Translations under genes and position numbers: made by a program | DNA from: Lachnospiraceae bacterium | GTDB taxonomy: Bacteria > Bacillota > Clostridia > Lachnospirales > Lachnospiraceae | DNA length: 64,000 nt | Reading direction: 5' to 3' | Assembly (NCBI GenBank): GCA_015258095.1 | Contig: JABZIV010000004.1 | Coordinates: 9,235-73,234 of the forward strand | The notes under the pieces: model-generated | What the model saw: only the letters and a program-made list of their open reading frames with translations | Told to the model about the DNA's origin: nothing | Databases searched by the model: none | Shown: positions 42,106 to 51,278 of the stretch, piece by piece | Numbering within the stretch: position 1 is the first letter of the stretch | Layout: every line of letters starts with the position of its first letter

Positions 42106-42296
42106 CATTCATAGTGAGACAGCTGAAACTGCCTCTATTGCCTCTCTGTAAAAGGCGCTTTCGCTCGACTCAGACGTAGCGGCACTAAGCATCAAACTAC
42201 GCTAAGGCTCGTTTTCTGCAAGTGCCGACGTCTTCCTACGCTTTTGCAGAGAGGCGATAGGGGCAGTTTCTTTAGCTTCCTGACTACTATGGAATG
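42106..42296. repeat. Nested 190-base inverted-repeat element between nrdA and nrdB
   Basis: Outer arms of about 50 bases pair imperfectly: CATTCATAGT with ACTATGGAATG, GAAACTGCC with GGCAGTTTC, TTGCCTCTCTG with CAGAGAGGCGA, TAAAAGG with CTTTTGC. Inside, ACGTAGCGGCACT and AGTGCCGACGT form a second stem. It could be a MITE-like element or a structured RNA that sets the nrdA/nrdB ratio. Confidence 0.75.
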
Positions 42297-42403
42297 CAAA
42301 GCTTCTTATGGAATTGCCTTTTCACAGATATACAATAGGAGACGTCATCAATCGCTCTCTTTTATGTGGAGAACGGTTCCGGGGGGCATTTGGCGGAAAA
42401 TTG

Positions 42404-42412
42404 TGCTATAGT
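42404..42412 (+). promoter_or_regulatory. Possible extended -10 promoter of nrdB
   Basis: TGC-TATAGT, 65 bases before the nrdB start and after the inverted-repeat element. No good -35. If real, nrdB is also transcribed separately from nrdA. Confidence 0.4.
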
Positions 42413-42476
42413 TCGTAAAGACAAAGAGAGGATCAACGGAACTACTGTGTTAAAGTAGCAGGAAAGGAAATAGGGA

Positions 42477-43520
42477 ATGGAAGAGATTAAGCGTAAGCCT
42501 TTATTTAACCCGGAAGGGGATATTGATGTTCGAAACCGTAGGATGATCAATTTCAACACGACAAACATCAATGATTTTAACAATATGAAGTACGAGTGGG
42601 TTTCGGACTGGTACAGACAGGCCATGAACAATTTCTGGGTGCCGGAAGAAATCAACTTAAATCAGGATAAGAGTGATTATCCGAACTTATCCGTGCCCGA
42701 GCGGACAGCCTATGACAAGATTTTGAGTTTTCTGGTTTATCTGGATTCTTTACAGTCGGCGAATCTTCCGAATATTGCACAGTTCGTTACTGCAAATGAA
42801 GTTAATCTCTGCCTTTCGATTCAAACTTTCCAGGAATGTATTCACAGCCAGAGTTATAGCTATATGCTGGATACCATTTGCAATCCGACCGAAAGAAATG
42901 AAATCCTCTATCAATGGAAGACAGACGAGCATCTCTTACGGAGAAATGAGTTTATCGGAAATCTCTACAATGAATTCGTAGAAAAGCAAACGAAGGACAG
43001 TTTTCTGAAGGTTTGTATTGCAAACTTTATCTTGGAGGGAATCTATTTCTATTCCGGTTTTATGTTTTTCTATAATCTGGGTAGAAACGGAAAGATGCCC
43101 GGTTCCGTACAGGAGATTCGTTATATTAACCGGGATGAAAATACCCATCTCTGGCTGTTCCGCAATATCCTTTTGGAACTGAAAAAAGAAGAGCCCGCAC
43201 TTTTCGATGAGAAGCATATCGCGGAAATGACCGAAATGATTAAAGAGGGTGTGCAGCAGGAAATCGCCTGGGGACAATATGTAATAGGAGAGAACATCCC
43301 CGGCTTAAACGGGAAGATGGTCGAGGACTATATCCGCTATCTTGGAAATCTCCGTTACAGCTCCCTCGGCTTCGGAACCCTTTACGAAGGGTATGAAAAA
43401 GAACCCGAGACCATGAAGTGGGTTTCCCAGTATGCCGATGCCAACATGGTCAAGACCGATTTCTTCGAAGCCCGTTCCACCGCGTATGCCAAAAGCACCG
43501 CAATAGAGGACGACTTGTAA
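42477..43520 (+). CDS. nrdB: Class I ribonucleotide reductase, beta subunit
   Basis: 347 residues with AGGAAAGGAAATAGGGA upstream. Di-iron ligands and the radical tyrosine follow the class Ia spacing: aspartate in YLDSLQSANLP, glutamate, histidine and tyrosine in QECIHSQSYSYM (E, +3 H, +7 Y), glutamate in LEGIYFYSGF, and DENTHLWLF. The tyrosine is conserved, so an ordinary tyrosyl radical enzyme is expected. An oxygen-dependent reductase in an anaerobic lineage suggests tolerance of low oxygen. Confidence 0.95.
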   Translation: MEEIKRKPLFNPEGDIDVRNRRMINFNTTNINDFNNMKYEWVSDWYRQAMNNFWVPEEINLNQDKSDYPNLSVPERTAYDKILSFLVYLDSLQSANLPNIAQFVTANEVNLCLSIQTFQECIHSQSYSYMLDTICNPTERNEILYQWKTDEHLLRRNEFIGNLYNEFVEKQTKDSFLKVCIANFILEGIYFYSGFMFFYNLGRNGKMPGSVQEIRYINRDENTHLWLFRNILLELKKEEPALFDEKHIAEMTEMIKEGVQQEIAWGQYVIGENIPGLNGKMVEDYIRYLGNLRYSSLGFGTLYEGYEKEPETMKWVSQYADANMVKTDFFEARSTAYAKSTAIEDDL

Positions 43521-43538
43521 AACAAGCCAAAAAACGAT

Positions 43539-43573
43539 AAAATCTGCTTCAAGCTTGCTTGAAAGCAGATTTT
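43539..43573 (+). terminator. Hairpin after nrdB
   Basis: AAAATCTGCTT and AAGCAGATTTT pair around CAAGC/GCTTG, 18 bases after the nrdB stop; the T-rich side gives a terminator-like end. Confidence 0.7.
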
Positions 43574-43579
43574 GTGGTT

Positions 43580-43872
43580 TTTGGCGCAAACGCATGAGCA
43601 GCGAGCGAAGCGAGGTGCGAATGCAGTTTGCAGGACGGAGCGAAGCGGTCGTCCGCTTGTTTTACAGATGAAGAACGAGCGGAGCGAGTACTGAATGTGT
43701 TTGCTGGACGGAGTCCTTGTTTTACAAAGAAAACGCATGAGCAGCGAGCGAAGCGAGTTCTGAATGTGTTTGCTGGACGGAGTCCTTGTTTTACAAAGAA
43801 AACGCATGAGCAGCGAGCGGAGCGAGTTCTGAATGTGTTTGCAGGACGAAGCGAAGCGGTTATACAGTGTAG
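43580..43872. repeat. 69-base tandem repeat array
   Basis: Roughly three and a half copies of a 69-base unit containing GCATGAGCAGCGAGCGAAGC, CTGAATGTGTTTGCTGGACG and GAGTCCTTGTTTTACAAAGA; two units at 43732 and 43801 are almost identical and outer ones decay. Because 69 is a multiple of three, frames stay open on both strands. The forward frame (43628-43885, repeating RVLNVFAGRSPCFTKKTHEQ) ends in an ATGA overlap with the next gene but has no ribosome site. Confidence 0.9.
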
Positions 43873-43881
43873 GGAGGGAAA

Positions 43882-44679
43882 ATGATTAATTTTAATGAAA
43901 TAAAAGGTTTTATCTCCGATATGGACGGTGTGATTTATCATGGAAACACACTGCTCCCGGGAGTGAAAGAGTTTGTGGAGTGGTTACAGGAAGAGGAGAA
44001 GGAGTATCTCTTTCTGACGAACAATTCCGGCCTTACAAAGAGAGAACTAAAACAAAAGCTGGAGAGACTGGGACTGGATGTGCCCGAAGAGCGATTTTAT
44101 ACCAGTGCGCTCGCGACGGCTTCTTTCTTAAAAGAGCAGAGTCCGGGATGTTCTGTTTATGCGATTGGAGAAGCAGGTCTTTTAAATGCTCTTTATGATG
44201 CCGGAATTACGATGAATGATGTGAACCCTGACTATGTTGTTGTCGGGGAAGGACGAACCTATTCTTTGGAAACCGTTACAAAAGCGACAAACCTTGTTTT
44301 AGGCGGTGCCAAACTGATTGGTGCGAACACGGATGTGTCCGGGCCGACAGAAAACGGAATATCTCCGGCGTGTGGAGCATTAATTGCTCCTATCGAGATG
44401 GCAACCGGGCAGAAAGCCTATTTCTGTGGAAAGCCCAATCCGCTTATGATGCGCACCGGACTGCGAAAGTTAGGATGCCATTCGGCGGAGGCTGTGATGA
44501 TTGGTGACCGAATGGACACGGATGTCATTTCCGGATTGGAAAGCGGGATGTCTACCGTACTGGTATTGTCCGGGATTTCCGATGAAGAAACCGTAAAGCA
44601 ATATGCTTATCGTCCGTCCGTTGTATTGGGTGGAGTTGGCGACATTGTAAAGGAAGCAAAGAAATTAGCAAAAGGATAA
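43882..44679 (+). CDS. HAD-superfamily IIA phosphatase (NagD-like)
   Basis: 265 residues with GGGAGG upstream. HAD motif I ISDMDGVIYHG, motif II LFLTNNSG, lysine in CGKPNPLMM, motif III/IV IGDRMDTDVISGLESG. The IIA cap lies between motifs II and III. Family members dephosphorylate nucleotides, sugar phosphates or glycerol phosphates; the substrate is not clear. It converges with the phosphosugar mutase gene 37 bases away. Confidence 0.92.
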   Translation: MINFNEIKGFISDMDGVIYHGNTLLPGVKEFVEWLQEEEKEYLFLTNNSGLTKRELKQKLERLGLDVPEERFYTSALATASFLKEQSPGCSVYAIGEAGLLNALYDAGITMNDVNPDYVVVGEGRTYSLETVTKATNLVLGGAKLIGANTDVSGPTENGISPACGALIAPIEMATGQKAYFCGKPNPLMMRTGLRKLGCHSAEAVMIGDRMDTDVISGLESGMSTVLVLSGISDEETVKQYAYRPSVVLGGVGDIVKEAKKLAKG

Positions 44680-44716
44680 CTTTAAAACAGCAGGTAATAC
44701 AGGGGATTGCAAACTA

Positions 44717-46408
44717 TTATACTTTCCGCATGAAGGATTGCAGATCCGTTAAGAGCAGTTTTTCTATTTTATCGGCTTCTTCTGCATTCCTTCCTTTTAT
44801 GGAGAGGTATATTTTGAGCTTTGGTTCTGTTCCGCTGGGTCTTACAACGATGGAACAATCCTGTTCCAGAAGGAATTTTAGCACGTTAGAGGAAGGCAAA
44901 TGGTCTATTCCTTGGATATAATCCAGGACTTTGCACACTTTCATTCCTGAAAATGTGCTTGTTCCTGTCTTTACATTATCCCGAAATCTTTGCATAATTT
45001 CTTGCATTCTGATGAGCCCGGAAGGACCGTCGAAAGAAAAGTTGTGTAGTGTGTTCAGGTAATAACCGAATTGTCTATATAAGTCCTGTAATCTGTCATT
45101 CAGATTCGTATTGTGGGCTTGATAGTACGCCAGCATTTCACAGATTAAAAGAGAAGCGCCGACAGCGTCTTTGTCTCTTACGTAGGCCCCTGAGAGGTAG
45201 CCGCAACTTTCTTCAAAGCCGAAGATAAACCGTTCTTCCTCTCCTTTTTTTTCTAAATTCGATATTTGCTCTCCTATGTATTTGAAGCCGGTAAGGACGT
45301 CCATCATTTTTATGCCGTAGTATTCAGCAATCTGCTTTCCCATATCGGTACTGACAATCGTTTTAATGCTTAATGGATTCTTCGGAATTTTATGGTGCTT
45401 TCTTCTTTGCATACAAATGTAATCAAGGAGTAGAATACCGGTTTCATTTCCTGAAAGCAGAGAATAGTTTCCTGCTGTATTTTTTATAGCGATACCTACA
45501 CGATCACAATCGGGATCGGTAGCAAGGAGCAAATCGGCATGCGTCTTTTTACAATATTGTAATCCCAGTTCTAAACATTCTTTTATTTCCGGATTTGGAT
45601 AGGGACAGGTGGGGAAGTTTCCGTCCGGGTTTTGCTGTTCTTCTACAAGGGTTATGTTTTGAAAGCCCGTTTCTTTTAGCACTCTATAAACAGGAATATA
45701 GCCACTTCCATTCAGTGGAGTATAAACAATTTTGATTGTTTTATTTGCATTGTCACCATATAGAACGGATTGCTTTTTTACGGATTCAAGAAAACGATCA
45801 AGCATGGCTTGATCAATGTATTCAATCTCACCTTTTGTTAGAGCATTGTTGAAGTCTTCTTTTTTTATATCTTTGAAAATGTCCAAAGAGTCTATTTCTT
45901 CTGTGACTTTTGAGGCGGCTGAAGGCGTAATTTGACAACCGTCTTCGCCGTATACTTTATATCCGTTGTACTGCTTGGGATTATGTGAAGCGGTAATCAT
46001 TATACCGGCAGAAGCTTTGAGCGTTCTTGTAGCAAAAGAAACGGTTGGAACCGGTGTTAAAAAAGGCCAGATATGGACGTGAATATGGTTTGCAGCAAAT
46101 ACGGAGGCCGCAGTTTCGGCAAAAAGATTGGATTGAAGACGACTATCAAAGCCAATCACTACGGAAAGGGATTGTTTGCTATTATTTTGATGTAAGTACT
46201 GAGCAAGTCCCTGACTGGCTTTGGCAACAGTATAGATATTCATTCTATTGGTTCCGGCTCCCATAATTCCCCGTAAACCGCCGGTGCCGAATTTGAGGTT
46301 TTGGTAAAAAGCGTCTTCCCTCTCTTCTTCGGTATAGTTTTCTAAAGACTTCTGAATGGACTCCTCCTTTGCAAGGGCGCACCATCTTTCGTATTCTTGA
46401 TTCCCCAT
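44717..46408 (-). CDS. Phosphoglucomutase/phosphomannomutase family protein
   Basis: 563 residues with AAAAGGAGAGG upstream of the ATG. Four-domain alpha-D-phosphohexomutase: catalytic serine in GIMITASHNPKQYNGYK, metal loop DPDCDRVGI, sugar-binding GFEESCGYLSG and phosphate-binding VRPSGTEPKLKIY. The length and FGTGGLRGIMGAG start fit the PgcA-like glucose-1,6-bisphosphate-dependent group. It is divergent from the regulator of the sugar-import operon, so it may feed imported sugar into glycolysis or UDP-sugar synthesis. Confidence 0.93.
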   Translation of the reverse strand: MGNQEYERWCALAKEESIQKSLENYTEEEREDAFYQNLKFGTGGLRGIMGAGTNRMNIYTVAKASQGLAQYLHQNNSKQSLSVVIGFDSRLQSNLFAETAASVFAANHIHVHIWPFLTPVPTVSFATRTLKASAGIMITASHNPKQYNGYKVYGEDGCQITPSAASKVTEEIDSLDIFKDIKKEDFNNALTKGEIEYIDQAMLDRFLESVKKQSVLYGDNANKTIKIVYTPLNGSGYIPVYRVLKETGFQNITLVEEQQNPDGNFPTCPYPNPEIKECLELGLQYCKKTHADLLLATDPDCDRVGIAIKNTAGNYSLLSGNETGILLLDYICMQRRKHHKIPKNPLSIKTIVSTDMGKQIAEYYGIKMMDVLTGFKYIGEQISNLEKKGEEERFIFGFEESCGYLSGAYVRDKDAVGASLLICEMLAYYQAHNTNLNDRLQDLYRQFGYYLNTLHNFSFDGPSGLIRMQEIMQRFRDNVKTGTSTFSGMKVCKVLDYIQGIDHLPSSNVLKFLLEQDCSIVVRPSGTEPKLKIYLSIKGRNAEEADKIEKLLLTDLQSFMRKV

Positions 46409-46431
46409 TATGTTCCTCTCCTTTTCTGCAT

Positions 46432-46440
46432 ATTATAGCA
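46432..46440 (-). promoter_or_regulatory. Extended -10 promoter of the phosphosugar mutase gene
   Basis: On the minus strand, TGC-TATAAT reads toward the mutase gene and ends 24 bases before its start. No clear -35 at 17 bases. Confidence 0.6.
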
Positions 46441-46531
46441 GAAGAAGACCGAGCAGGATTCTTTTTGGAGTACGATAGTTTAAAAAGGCTTTGCTATTAA
46501 ACATAAAAAGAAGATGTTATACTTTTATTCA

Positions 46532-46567
46532 TAACAAGTGGCGCAGGCGAAGCCTGAGACATCTTGT
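46532..46567. repeat. Dispersed hairpin repeat, copy 3
   Basis: Outer arms AACAAG and CTTGTT, inner stem CAGGC/GCCTG with loop GAA. Lies about 50 bases before the start of the AraC-type regulator gene. See copies at 29095 and 37533. Confidence 0.5.
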
Positions 46568-46616
46568 TGGCTTATATAGTTGCAGGATTTGCTGCCTTGA
46601 AGAGCGGAGAAAGCGG

Positions 46617-48809
46617 ATGAAGATACTGAAGAGTAAAACAAGAATGAGATGGATAAGAGATTCTCTATTAATGATAGGCGTTTTGTTATTCATTATTCTT
46701 CTTTTTACGACTTGGTTAATACGTATTTTTTCCAAGGAAATTAGAGAGTTAAATTATAGTGTGTCGTCTATTATACAGACTTCCATTGACACAAGACTGC
46801 GGGAACTGGAAAATATTTCTTCACAGCTGGAAATCAATTCTACCAGCATAGAAATCAGTAAAATGAAATCGATTCAAGAAGGAGAAACGAGTCGATATTA
46901 TCAGCTTCATAATCAAATAAAAAGCTATAGTATGGCCAATTCTCTCATTCAAAAATTGTACGTCTATTATCCGAGTCTTGAATTTGTGGTTGGAGATAAA
47001 GGATTTTTTAAGGCAAAAGAATACTATCTTATAGAAAATGGATTACGCGATGAAGGATTTTCAAAGTGGAAAAGCGAGCTGAGTGGAATAAAGAAGAATG
47101 GATTTCAATTTCGAGATGGGAATTTGTATTACTTTGCTAAAATTCCTTATAATGAACTTGTCGGAAACACCGCTGTCATTGTGTTACAAGTTGACTCCTC
47201 TTCATTGTCTTCCATCTTAAATCAATCGAATCAAGGGGTAGAAGGAGACGCATCAGCAATTCTGGCTGATGGAAATACCTTATTTGTGCTTTCTTCTGAA
47301 AAGGCGCGAGCTTTATTCCAGTCCCTTCCTGAAAACATTTTGCTATCGAATGGTATGCATACTTGGGATAAGTACTTCTGCGCAACAAGGGATTCTGCAT
47401 ACGGCAATCTGCGCTATGTAACCTGTATGGAACGTTCGATACAAATGGGGATTGTTTATAGAGCGAGAAAAGTCACAGCGCTTGTCTTGTTTTTATGGAT
47501 TTTTATAGCAATAGGGCTTTCTCTTCGAGCAATTTATGTCAACAACCAGCCGTTAGAAATGCTGATGCAAAGGATTGGAGTAGAGGGAGAGCAGAATCTC
47601 TTAGATTGGGATGAGTTTAAGATATTAAACCATGTTATTGATAGCAGTAGGAAATCTAAAGAGGAACAGGAAATTCAAAAACAGAAGATAGAAGCAGCTT
47701 TTCTGACGAATATTATTAGTGCTGAGTTGACGGATAATCAGTCCATTTTTCTGATGATGCAACAGTTGGATATTGAATTTTTATATCCCGAATTTCAACT
47801 TGTGTTGTGGAGGACAAAAGATAAAGAGAAAGTAGAGGCAATAGAAAAAATAAAAAGGAAGTATATGGATGGAAAAGAAACTCCTTATTCCATTATTTTG
47901 ACAAGATATCAGGAAGACCTGCTTGTCTTATATAATTTTGATTCCGGTGTTACGAGCGAGATGATTTTAAAAGATATCTTATCCTATATTAAAGAACTAC
48001 AGAACGAGTCTACCACACTGGTGGCAATGGGTGGAGTATATGATGCGTTGTCTGATATCGTCCGCAGTTATCTACAGGCCGAACAAACTCTCTTGTTACA
48101 CAGAGGTGAAACAGGGGTGTTTCGTTACAAAGAAGGATTTTCTATCGAAAGAAACAAAACGAAGTATAATCTGAATCTGATGCGTGAATTTACAAGGGTT
48201 TTGGCAGAGCATAATTATGAAGAGGCGGATCGTTTGGCGGATGAAGTGATTGAGAAATATGTTTTTAATGAACAAAGAACCTATGTCGCGAAGAGTCGAA
48301 GATATGCTCTTGTTAATAGTATGATAGATGAAATTACTTATGTTGAACAAACGAACCATTTTTTTTCCGGAGAAGAATGCATTACTAAAATAAGCCGGGA
48401 GAAAGAAATAAGCGGGTTGAAGGAGAAAGTCCACCTTGTTCTCGGAGAGTTAAAGAAGCAGTACGGGAATAGCAGTGTCTTTCAGAGTAAGCAGGTTTCA
48501 AAGCAAGCGCTATCGATTATTCAGGAAGAATATAGGAATCCGATGATAGGGTTATATAGTTTGAGCGCGGAACTTGGAGTCAGCAATACGTATCTTTCTA
48601 CAAACTTCAAGGAAATCAATGGAGTTGGAATAGTGCAATGTATCAATCAGTTGCGGATTGAAAAAGCAAAAGAGTTACTGAAAAATACACGCATGAATTT
48701 GAAAGAGATTGCAGCGTATGTAGGATTCTCGAGTGATATTAGTTTTATCCGCGTTTTTAAGCAATATGAGAATAAAACACCGGGAAAATATAAAGAAGAT
48801 ACAAAATAA
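46617..48809 (+). CDS. Membrane-bound AraC-family regulator
   Basis: 730 residues from the ATG with GGAGAAAG upstream; the longer frame starts inside the hairpin repeat. Two membrane segments (SLLMIGVLLFIILLFTTWLI near 15-35 and TALVLFLWIFIAIGLSLRAI near 290) flank an extracytoplasmic sensor domain of about 250 residues. A cytoplasmic linker leads to a C-terminal AraC double helix-turn-helix (MIGLYSLSAELGVSNTYLST and MNLKEIAAYVGFSSDISFI). This layout is typical of clostridial regulators that stand before carbohydrate importers; it probably activates the following operon on sensing its sugar outside the cell. Confidence 0.88.
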   Translation: MKILKSKTRMRWIRDSLLMIGVLLFIILLFTTWLIRIFSKEIRELNYSVSSIIQTSIDTRLRELENISSQLEINSTSIEISKMKSIQEGETSRYYQLHNQIKSYSMANSLIQKLYVYYPSLEFVVGDKGFFKAKEYYLIENGLRDEGFSKWKSELSGIKKNGFQFRDGNLYYFAKIPYNELVGNTAVIVLQVDSSSLSSILNQSNQGVEGDASAILADGNTLFVLSSEKARALFQSLPENILLSNGMHTWDKYFCATRDSAYGNLRYVTCMERSIQMGIVYRARKVTALVLFLWIFIAIGLSLRAIYVNNQPLEMLMQRIGVEGEQNLLDWDEFKILNHVIDSSRKSKEEQEIQKQKIEAAFLTNIISAELTDNQSIFLMMQQLDIEFLYPEFQLVLWRTKDKEKVEAIEKIKRKYMDGKETPYSIILTRYQEDLLVLYNFDSGVTSEMILKDILSYIKELQNESTTLVAMGGVYDALSDIVRSYLQAEQTLLLHRGETGVFRYKEGFSIERNKTKYNLNLMREFTRVLAEHNYEEADRLADEVIEKYVFNEQRTYVAKSRRYALVNSMIDEITYVEQTNHFFSGEECITKISREKEISGLKEKVHLVLGELKKQYGNSSVFQSKQVSKQALSIIQEEYRNPMIGLYSLSAELGVSNTYLSTNFKEINGVGIVQCINQLRIEKAKELLKNTRMNLKEIAAYVGFSSDISFIRVFKQYENKTPGKYKEDTK

Positions 48810-48906
48810 GAAGCTTACAAAATTTCATAGAAATACAAAAAATGTTAATTTACAGTGAAAAAAATATATGTTAATACAGTAAAATATAATCCGGGCAGGC
48901 ATATAT

Positions 48907-48936
48907 TTGTATATATTGCATAAATATAATATACAA
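48907..48936. promoter_or_regulatory. Inverted repeat upstream of the sugar-import operon
   Basis: TTGTATAT (48907) pairs with ATATACAA (ending 48936) in a very AT-rich leader with several -10-like TATAAT sequences. A candidate operator or promoter for the importer genes; the binding protein is unknown. Confidence 0.4.
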
Positions 48937-49032
48937 TTTTTATAATAAAAATGAAAATATCATAAAACTAAGATTTATAGTATCCTTCGTTCCATGAACG
49001 CTACTTTATGTGGTAAGAACGGAGGATTTTCT

Positions 49033-50337
49033 ATGATGAAAAAAATGTTTAAAGCACTACTGGCAACAGGACTTGCGGTGTCACTTCTTGGGGCTTGCGG
49101 AAACGCAAAAAAACAGGATGGACAAAAAGAGAGCAAGCAAGTGGAAACAAGCGCGAATGCAGAAAAGAAGACGGATGGAGAAAAGACGGAATTACTCTTA
49201 TGGATGCCCCCTTTCGGAACGGAGGATACTCTGGACAAAGAGATGTGGAAGAAGGTTTTGGCTCCCTTTGAGAAGGAAAACAATTGTAATGTTACAGTTG
49301 AAGTGATTCCATGGTCTAATTATGAAGAGAAATACCTTACTGCAATATCTTCAGGGGCGGGTCCGGATCTGGGATATATGTATATGGAAATGATGAATGA
49401 TTATATTGATATGGGGGCTCTTGAACCCTTTGACAGTTATCTGACGGATAAAGAAAGAGATAATTTTTATTATCTTGATAAGGGTGTAATCGATGGGAAA
49501 CAATATGCGCTGCCTATTGTCGTAGGGAATGCACGAATCTTATGTTATAACAAGAAACTTTTGGAGCAGGCGGGTGTAGAGAAAGCTCCGGAGACGTGGG
49601 ATGAGTTTCTTGCTGCTTGTAAGAAGTTAAAAGATGCAGGAATTACACCGATACAGCAGCAATGGGGCGATGCTTCCAAAGGGTCTTTAAACTCTATTTT
49701 CTTCCCTTATTTATGGCAGGCAGGCGGAGATTTATTTTCGGAAGATGGAAAACAGGCGACCTTTAACTCCGAAGCCGGAAAGAAAGCGGTGGAGTTTTTG
49801 TACAGCTTGAAAAAAGAAGGATATCTTCCGGACTCGGCGACTTCTTTAACAACCAATGAGCTGTATGAACAATTTAAGACCGGACAAGTAGCTTTTTGTG
49901 TAGTCGGCACAAATAAAGGGAAAGGTTTTACCGAAGCCGGCGTGGATTGGGACTATGTTACTTCTTTAAAGGATAAGAAGAATGCTACCTTTGTTGCAGC
50001 GGATTCCTTGGTTTTGTTGAGTGGAAGTAAGCATAAAGATCTCGCGGCAAAGATGGCGCTGTATATGTTAAGTGGTCCTTCTATGACACAGTTCCATGAA
50101 ATGGCACCCTTTGCTCCTGTTGGAAAAGACGAAGAGTATCATGATAACGAGCAGTTTAAGAAGATTTACGAAGAAGAAAAAGATGACCTGCACACCCTTC
50201 CGGCGGTGAAAGGTTCGGCTGCCATTTATGATAATTTATATAAGAATCTTCAACTTATGATGCTTGGAGAACTTAGTCCGGAGGAAGCTTTAAAGGAATC
50301 TGCTGATTTTGCAAATGAAGCTTTAGCACAAAATTAA
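49033..50337 (+). CDS. Sugar ABC importer substrate-binding lipoprotein
   Basis: 434 residues from the ATG with GGAGG seven bases upstream. Lipobox LLGAC (KALLATGLAVSLLGACGN), a lysine/serine linker, then a family 1 solute-binding fold: LLLWMPPFGTEDTLDKEMWK, AISSGAGPDLGYMYMEMM, YALPIVVGNARILCYNKKLL and KLKDAGITPIQQQWGDASKG. Binds an oligosaccharide for the two permeases that follow. The ATPase is not encoded nearby, so a shared MsmK-like ATPase elsewhere is expected. Confidence 0.92.
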   Translation: MMKKMFKALLATGLAVSLLGACGNAKKQDGQKESKQVETSANAEKKTDGEKTELLLWMPPFGTEDTLDKEMWKKVLAPFEKENNCNVTVEVIPWSNYEEKYLTAISSGAGPDLGYMYMEMMNDYIDMGALEPFDSYLTDKERDNFYYLDKGVIDGKQYALPIVVGNARILCYNKKLLEQAGVEKAPETWDEFLAACKKLKDAGITPIQQQWGDASKGSLNSIFFPYLWQAGGDLFSEDGKQATFNSEAGKKAVEFLYSLKKEGYLPDSATSLTTNELYEQFKTGQVAFCVVGTNKGKGFTEAGVDWDYVTSLKDKKNATFVAADSLVLLSGSKHKDLAAKMALYMLSGPSMTQFHEMAPFAPVGKDEEYHDNEQFKKIYEEEKDDLHTLPAVKGSAAIYDNLYKNLQLMMLGELSPEEALKESADFANEALAQN

Positions 50338-50404
50338 GATAGAGCATAAAGAAGATTTGCCCCTTGTCTATGGACAGGGGGCAAGCTTTCTGGGAGAAGG
50401 GGAA

Positions 50405-51277
50405 ATGAAATTTTTAAAGAAAAATAATGGTCTATTCTATATTTTGCCTAGTTTTATATTGATTCTTTTATTTTCTATCATTCCGCTGATAATGACTTTT
50501 TACTTTAGTTTTACAAAATACAATGTTGTACATGCTCCGGAATGGGTTGGCTTAAAAAATTATAGGAATCTTTTTCAGGATTCCTTTTTCAAAGCAAGTG
50601 TAAAAAATACGATTGTATATACGGTATTGGTTGTTCCTTTACAAACCCTTTTTTCTTTACTTTTGGCGGATCTGCTGGCAAAGCATTTTCAAAATCGATT
50701 TGGAAATGCGATTAGAACGGTTCTATTTATCCCTGTAATCAGTTCTATGATATTGGTAGGCACTGTCTGGAAATTTATTTTGTCGACGGACAACGGTTTA
50801 ATGAATGCAATACTTTCCCTTTTTCATTTGCCACGAGTAAATTGGCTCGGAACACAGAAAACAGCTATGATTAGTATCTGTATGACTTCCATCTGGAAGA
50901 ATGTAGGTTATTTTCTGGTTATCTATTATGCGGGAATCATGGATATCCCATTAACCTATTATGAATCTGCGAGAGTGGATGGTGCGAGCAAGCTACAGGA
51001 ACTTCTCTATATTACTTTACCCTGTTTAAAGCCAATTACCTATTTAGTGGTAACACTTGGCACGATTTGGAGCTTTCAGGTATTTGATCTTGTCTATTCC
51101 ATGACCGGTGGAGGGCCCGGAAGAAGTACATTGACGTTGGTTTTGATTATTTATCAATATGCCTTTAAGCAATATAAGATGGGCTACGCTTGTGCGGTTT
51201 CTTTTGCGCTATTTCTTTTAGTTCTCCTTGTTTCCGCAATTCAGAAAACGGCATTCAGAGAAGAGAAGGAGGCATAG
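50405..51277 (+). CDS. Sugar ABC importer permease, MalF/UgpA type
   Basis: 290 residues from the ATG with GGAGAAGGGG upstream. Six membrane helices and the EAA loop YYESARVDGASKLQELLYIT. Pairs with the next gene to form the membrane channel. Confidence 0.93.
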   Translation: MKFLKKNNGLFYILPSFILILLFSIIPLIMTFYFSFTKYNVVHAPEWVGLKNYRNLFQDSFFKASVKNTIVYTVLVVPLQTLFSLLLADLLAKHFQNRFGNAIRTVLFIPVISSMILVGTVWKFILSTDNGLMNAILSLFHLPRVNWLGTQKTAMISICMTSIWKNVGYFLVIYYAGIMDIPLTYYESARVDGASKLQELLYITLPCLKPITYLVVTLGTIWSFQVFDLVYSMTGGGPGRSTLTLVLIIYQYAFKQYKMGYACAVSFALFLLVLLVSAIQKTAFREEKEA

Positions 51278-51278
51278 G

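Noticed and set aside
43580..43872. CRISPR array
   Set aside because: Units are contiguous copies without unique spacers, and no cas genes are present.
43628..43885. 85-codon repeat protein (RVLNVFAGRSPCFTK units)
   Set aside because: It follows the 69-base tandem array exactly, has no ribosome site, and the opposite strand is equally open; treated as a repeat.
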